The notes beneath the pieces are model-generated. The model saw nothing but the letters and a program-made list of their open reading frames with translations. It searched no databases and was not told the origin of the DNA. Position numbers and translations under genes: made by a program. A stretch of 64,000 nucleotides of DNA, from positions 32,953,979 through 33,017,978 of the forward strand of contig NC_088302.1 of the NCBI RefSeq assembly GCF_032854445.1, read 5' to 3'. Shown piece by piece: positions 59,986 to 64,000 of this stretch (its first letter is position 1; every line of letters starts with the position of its first letter). The DNA is from Liolophura sinensis. Lineage: Eukaryota; Mollusca; Polyplacophora; Chitonida; Chitonidae.

Positions 59986-62724
59986 GACTACCTGTCTCCT
60001 GTCCCAGATTTACATGTCAGAGGCCTGACACTCATTTACAATGAAGGCTACTTAAGTCCTAAATGGCTGGCTGACTTGTGATGTGAAAGCCCTTGACATT
60101 CACATGTATACAAGGTCACCAGATTCACCTGCTGTTTTCACATGCAAAATACAAGAATAAACCCACATCTACCACGTAATATAGCTGAGAATTACCCACA
60201 TCCTCATACACACAACAGTAGATTTCAGACTACCTACAATTTTCCTGAGCGAATTATTCCACTTTTGGCTATATGTATACAGTATATCAAAACAAACTGA
60301 AAAATATAGCTAAAAAATATTATAAATCATAGCGCAGCTTTTGCAAGACTTCAAAAACAAAATCAGAGATATTACCTATGAATTTTCATAAGCAATACAA
60401 TGGGATGAAATAATTATACCAGTGTTAAATACTGCATTTTAAGGTTTTGGTGACTCTAGTATTTATACACACATATGTAAAAATACTGTGCATGACTATG
60501 CAGATTAAACAGTCTTCTGTCAAAACACAAAATATATGTACAAACTGCAAGAAGACTGAAAAAATGGACACACTTTGCTGCAATCCCCACCAAAATCAGA
60601 ATTAAAGTGCTCTAAGCAACTGTAATGACAAAATAATAAAACCTTTTCTAACACCTATAGTATATAGAGTAGAATGTCAAGTCTTCTCAATTATCTGAAT
60701 GGATGTTTTAAAACTTGAGGAAATTGTCTGATCAAAATGTAGACAGACTATAAATCCTTGCTTTAGGTTAAGTATTTAACATTGTCTACCTGGCATGTGA
60801 GACTTACATGTGAGTCTAGTGCCCAAAACCATTTATAATAATGTGATTGTAAGGTATTTGCTCTTTAACCATGTACATGTATCAAGTCTGTATTTAAGCA
60901 GTTCTCTCATGCAATGATAATGATAATGTGTTTAAAATAATTAATAATAGGGAAAAAAAAAAACCTACATACAACCAGGCTGGGATAGGTTTATTCTCAT
61001 ACTGTGTAATGATAGATTTCATCTGAAGCATATTAAGCTGGGGTTAAGAAAAATGTGAAAAAAAAACAGAAAAAAAAAAGATCAAGTAGCACACAAATGA
61101 TATGACACTTGGAGTGTATCTTTTTCTGCAGTATTTGTGGACACGTAACCACAGGTCTACTTCCTGATCAATAACTGTCAATTTCCTTTTAACAACTCAT
61201 TTTTAAATCGTCACTAAGTTGAGGCAGATTCAAAGATCACCGCGGGCCAACCATGATCATTAATCATTTTCTCACATTTGTCATACAAATGCTGCAAAAC
61301 TAAAAAATGCAGCAAATCCTGGACACATTAATAGAATCAAAATCTATCTTCGGCATTCTGCATCTACCTTCCAAGAAAACAAAACCCTACATATATCATC
61401 TCGATTCTGGAAATGACTCAGTATTTGCAATATTTAGCAATGTTCAAATATTAGAGAGAAAAAAAAATGATTTTGAGTCGTGCAAAGTTAAAGCTGTACC
61501 AAAGACAGAGGCCAAAAATTATAAAAAAATATAATGAGTAATCAGTTTTGACCTGAATGAAAACTATGTTTGTTTATATCTGACTGGCGCTCAATGCCAT
61601 GCTTTATTTATTTATTTCTTTGGTGTTTTACACCCTACTTAAGAATATTTCCCTTGTACGACAGCAACCAGCATTATGGAGGGAGGAAATCAGGCAGAGC
61701 CACGCCATGCTCAAGAATCATTCGCTTATTCAATGAAAGCTGAGAAGTTTGTGAACGGAGGAAACTAGAGAGGCCAGAGTAAATCTCCAAGGAGAATGAA
61801 AAGTGTCAAATTAAGCTTATATCTATGTACGGAACAGGAACATAATTCTCTTACCACATGTACTGTACATTACATTTGCAAGTTACAACAACTTGAGAGC
61901 AAAAAAACCCATCACATGTACCAAGGGAGCCGTTATAAGAACAGGAAATCTGTGAAGTAGATTTAAATGCCCCTATAAACACAGCATGTTGAGAATGTGA
62001 AGCACATGACAGATGATCGAGTGTGAAACTTACGTCATGCAGCACAGCCCACTGTTATTACATGGTCTGTAAAAACGGGCAAACAGCCGCCAGTTCACTT
62101 GCTCAGAGTTGGTCTATTTCTGTACCAGAAACATCACACCTCAGACAATCTGACATAGAGGGATAACTTTATGTTCTCCCCAGAGCATACAGCGAGGAAC
62201 CTACTCACCTCTGACCAATTCCCACTATGGTTTTGTTAAGATAAACAGTCCACTTAATTCCTCAAAATAGCATTGACAAGAGAAAGTGCCCTGTGTCGGA
62301 AAATTCTTTGCTCAAATTTACAAATGTTAATGTAAATACACAGGGTTTTTCAGGCTCTTTTTATAATCATAAAAGATCATTCGAATATAATTTATAACAA
62401 TAATATTACAATGTATATGTGTACAAATCAATAACATCATCTGTTTACACTTCATGGTTTATGTAAATCCCTGCAAATTATCTACATAAGGAGAACACAC
62501 TACTCCATGTACATTGAACGGTTTCCTCCTGCCAAAATTCTGGCCCCCAGCAAATAAGTGAAATATTCCTGAGTACTCATAAAATACTAATCATCATTTA
62601 TGCAGTATATTTGTTTAAATGGATTCTCAAGCATATCCAGTTACATGACATAAGTGTGCACAAAAATGTTCAAACTGTTAGCATTTGTGGGGATAAAGTG
62701 GTGGAAGCTTCCTTGTAAATAGTT

Positions 62725-63003
62725 TCTAAGATGAGATGTAAAGCCACAATCATTCATTCAGTCTTAAATGAGATGTAAAGCCACAATCATTCATTCAGTC
62801 TAAAATGAGATGTACAGCGACAATCATTCATTCAAACTGAGATATAAAGTCACAGTCATTCATTCAGTCTAAAATGAGATGTAAAGTCACAATCATTCAT
62901 TCAGTCTAAAATGAGATGTAAAGCCACAATCATTCAATCAGTCTAAAATTTTCATTCAGTCTAATGAGATGTAAAGCCACAATCATTCATTCAGTCTAAA
63001 ATG
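62725..63003. repeat. 37-bp minisatellite
   Basis: About eight units of ATGAGATGTAAAGCCACAAT plus CATTCATTCAGTCTAAA, with one shortened unit near 62820-62850 and one interrupted near 62945. Copies are nearly identical, which suggests recent expansion. Confidence 0.9.
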
Positions 63004-64000
63004 ATAGATCTAAGCAATCTTCCATATTAGTGTTAAATAATTCAAAATGGTAAAAAGTTTAAATACTCTAATTCCTTGACCCTTTCACATTGTTGCAAAG
63101 TGTTTATTCACACATTTTCTCAAATCAATATTCTGTGTAGACAGATAAAATTATACTGAAATTGGTCAATACAGCCTATGCGCATTAAATGCACTGCAAA
63201 GTTGTTCTTTCACATGCGAAACAGATGAGGAATTAGGGTAGCTTGAATTTAAAGCATATCTTTGCATATCTGTTTACAATAACATCACCGATATTTCCAG
63301 CATTGCTACGGCAAGATGAAACCATTTTAAGTATCTAGCTGGATCTCACCACAATCGGCTTACTGTAATTATGCGTTATAAAACAATCCAGGATCTCAGC
63401 TGACTTCCTCGTCAGGAAGGAGTATAAAAACATCAACAAGCAGTCGTGAGAAATAATTCAAATTAAATGTGGTTATGACTGTCAGCTTCTCCTTCTCATA
63501 ATAAGTTTATGCACCAAATAAAACAGGAGGTGAAAGAAGTTTTAAAAACGCAGTAAGTCTGATTTATAACCCAGATGTACAAAAATTGGGAAAGGATTTT
63601 CTGATGATTTCACTGGGGATTTTGTTGAGAAAATTAAACAAACACTATGCTGGAGTTCTGACAGTTTTTTTAAAGTATGCAGTGGAGCTGAGTGCCCCTT
63701 GAGAGGTTAGCTCTTCCACTTATCGGCATCTCCTGTGGCCAGTAATATCGCATAAATCTACCGCGCAGCTTCGGTTATAGGATCATAAAGAGCAGGTGCC
63801 TTGCTCTCAGGTCCCACGAGGGGGTAGGGTGGCAGAGCTGAAGCCTGTGAAAACCTGCCAGTGCAACCAGTGTCACACTACTTGCCAGGCAGGGTAGAGT
63901 GAGCTATGCAAACGCTTCAGCCACTAGCTGATAACCCTGCACCGCTTCTTCTTATCGCAGAACTGTGCTGGAACTGCATTCACAAATCAACTCTTCGTCT

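Larger units (their letters stand above)
58798..64000. other. Upstream GON4L intron or flank; exons not found
   Basis: The first recognised GON4L exon begins with an acceptor, so transcribed sequence must continue upstream. I found no further exon here. The stretch holds two minisatellites (listed separately) and SINE-A fragments at about 61604-61705 (reversed) and 62515-62602 (forward). Positions 63670-63990 are noticeably GC-richer with no open frame that I recognise, so they may be an unidentified repeat or regulatory block. Confidence 0.45.

Noticed and set aside
62725-63003. CRISPR array
   Set aside because: Regular 37-bp repeats, but there are no unique spacers between them. It is a eukaryotic minisatellite.

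Overview
The window is animal nuclear DNA, most likely from a mollusc or another marine lophotrochozoan. The evidence is AT-rich non-coding DNA, small exons with GT-AG introns, two families of tRNA-derived SINEs present in many copies, many minisatellites, and two genes whose closest recognisable relatives are animal families (FASTK-type RAP proteins and GON4L). I see no bacterial operons, CRISPR arrays, rRNA genes or intact tRNA genes. The species cannot be fixed from the sequence alone.

Left part, 1-30 kb: mainly repeats. There are SINE copies, several with clear target-site duplications, minisatellites with units of about 21 to 95 bp, MITE-like elements and a long hairpin made of two repeat arms. 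Almost all long open frames here are translations of repeats or chance frames. The exception is a chain of phase-compatible short exons on the minus strand at 12.1-13.6 kb, which looks like the 3' end of an unrecognised gene.

Middle, 30.5-33.7 kb: a compact plus-strand gene in four short exons, which encodes a 131-residue protein with four predicted membrane segments. All three introns are phase 1 and the protein ends in Ser-Lys-Leu. A possible signal-peptide exon lies just downstream at 34.1 kb, followed by a MITE with about 41-bp terminal inverted repeats.

Right part, 38-64 kb: two convergent genes. On the plus strand (38.1-44.3 kb) is a complete six-exon gene for a 733-residue FAST-kinase-domain protein with a C-terminal RAP domain, a presumed mitochondrial RNA-metabolism factor. 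Its introns carry tandem duplications centred on splice junctions. One array repeats the exon 3 donor, and another repeats the acceptor in front of the RAP exon. On the minus strand (58.8 down to 46.2 kb) are seven exons encoding the C-terminal 559 residues of a GON4L-like chromatin protein: the paired amphipathic helix region, an acidic and Cys-rich motif, a Ser/Thr-rich linker and the terminal SANT/Myb-like domain. Its 5' exons were not found and probably lie beyond the window. About 1.9 kb, filled with SINEs, separates the two stop codons.
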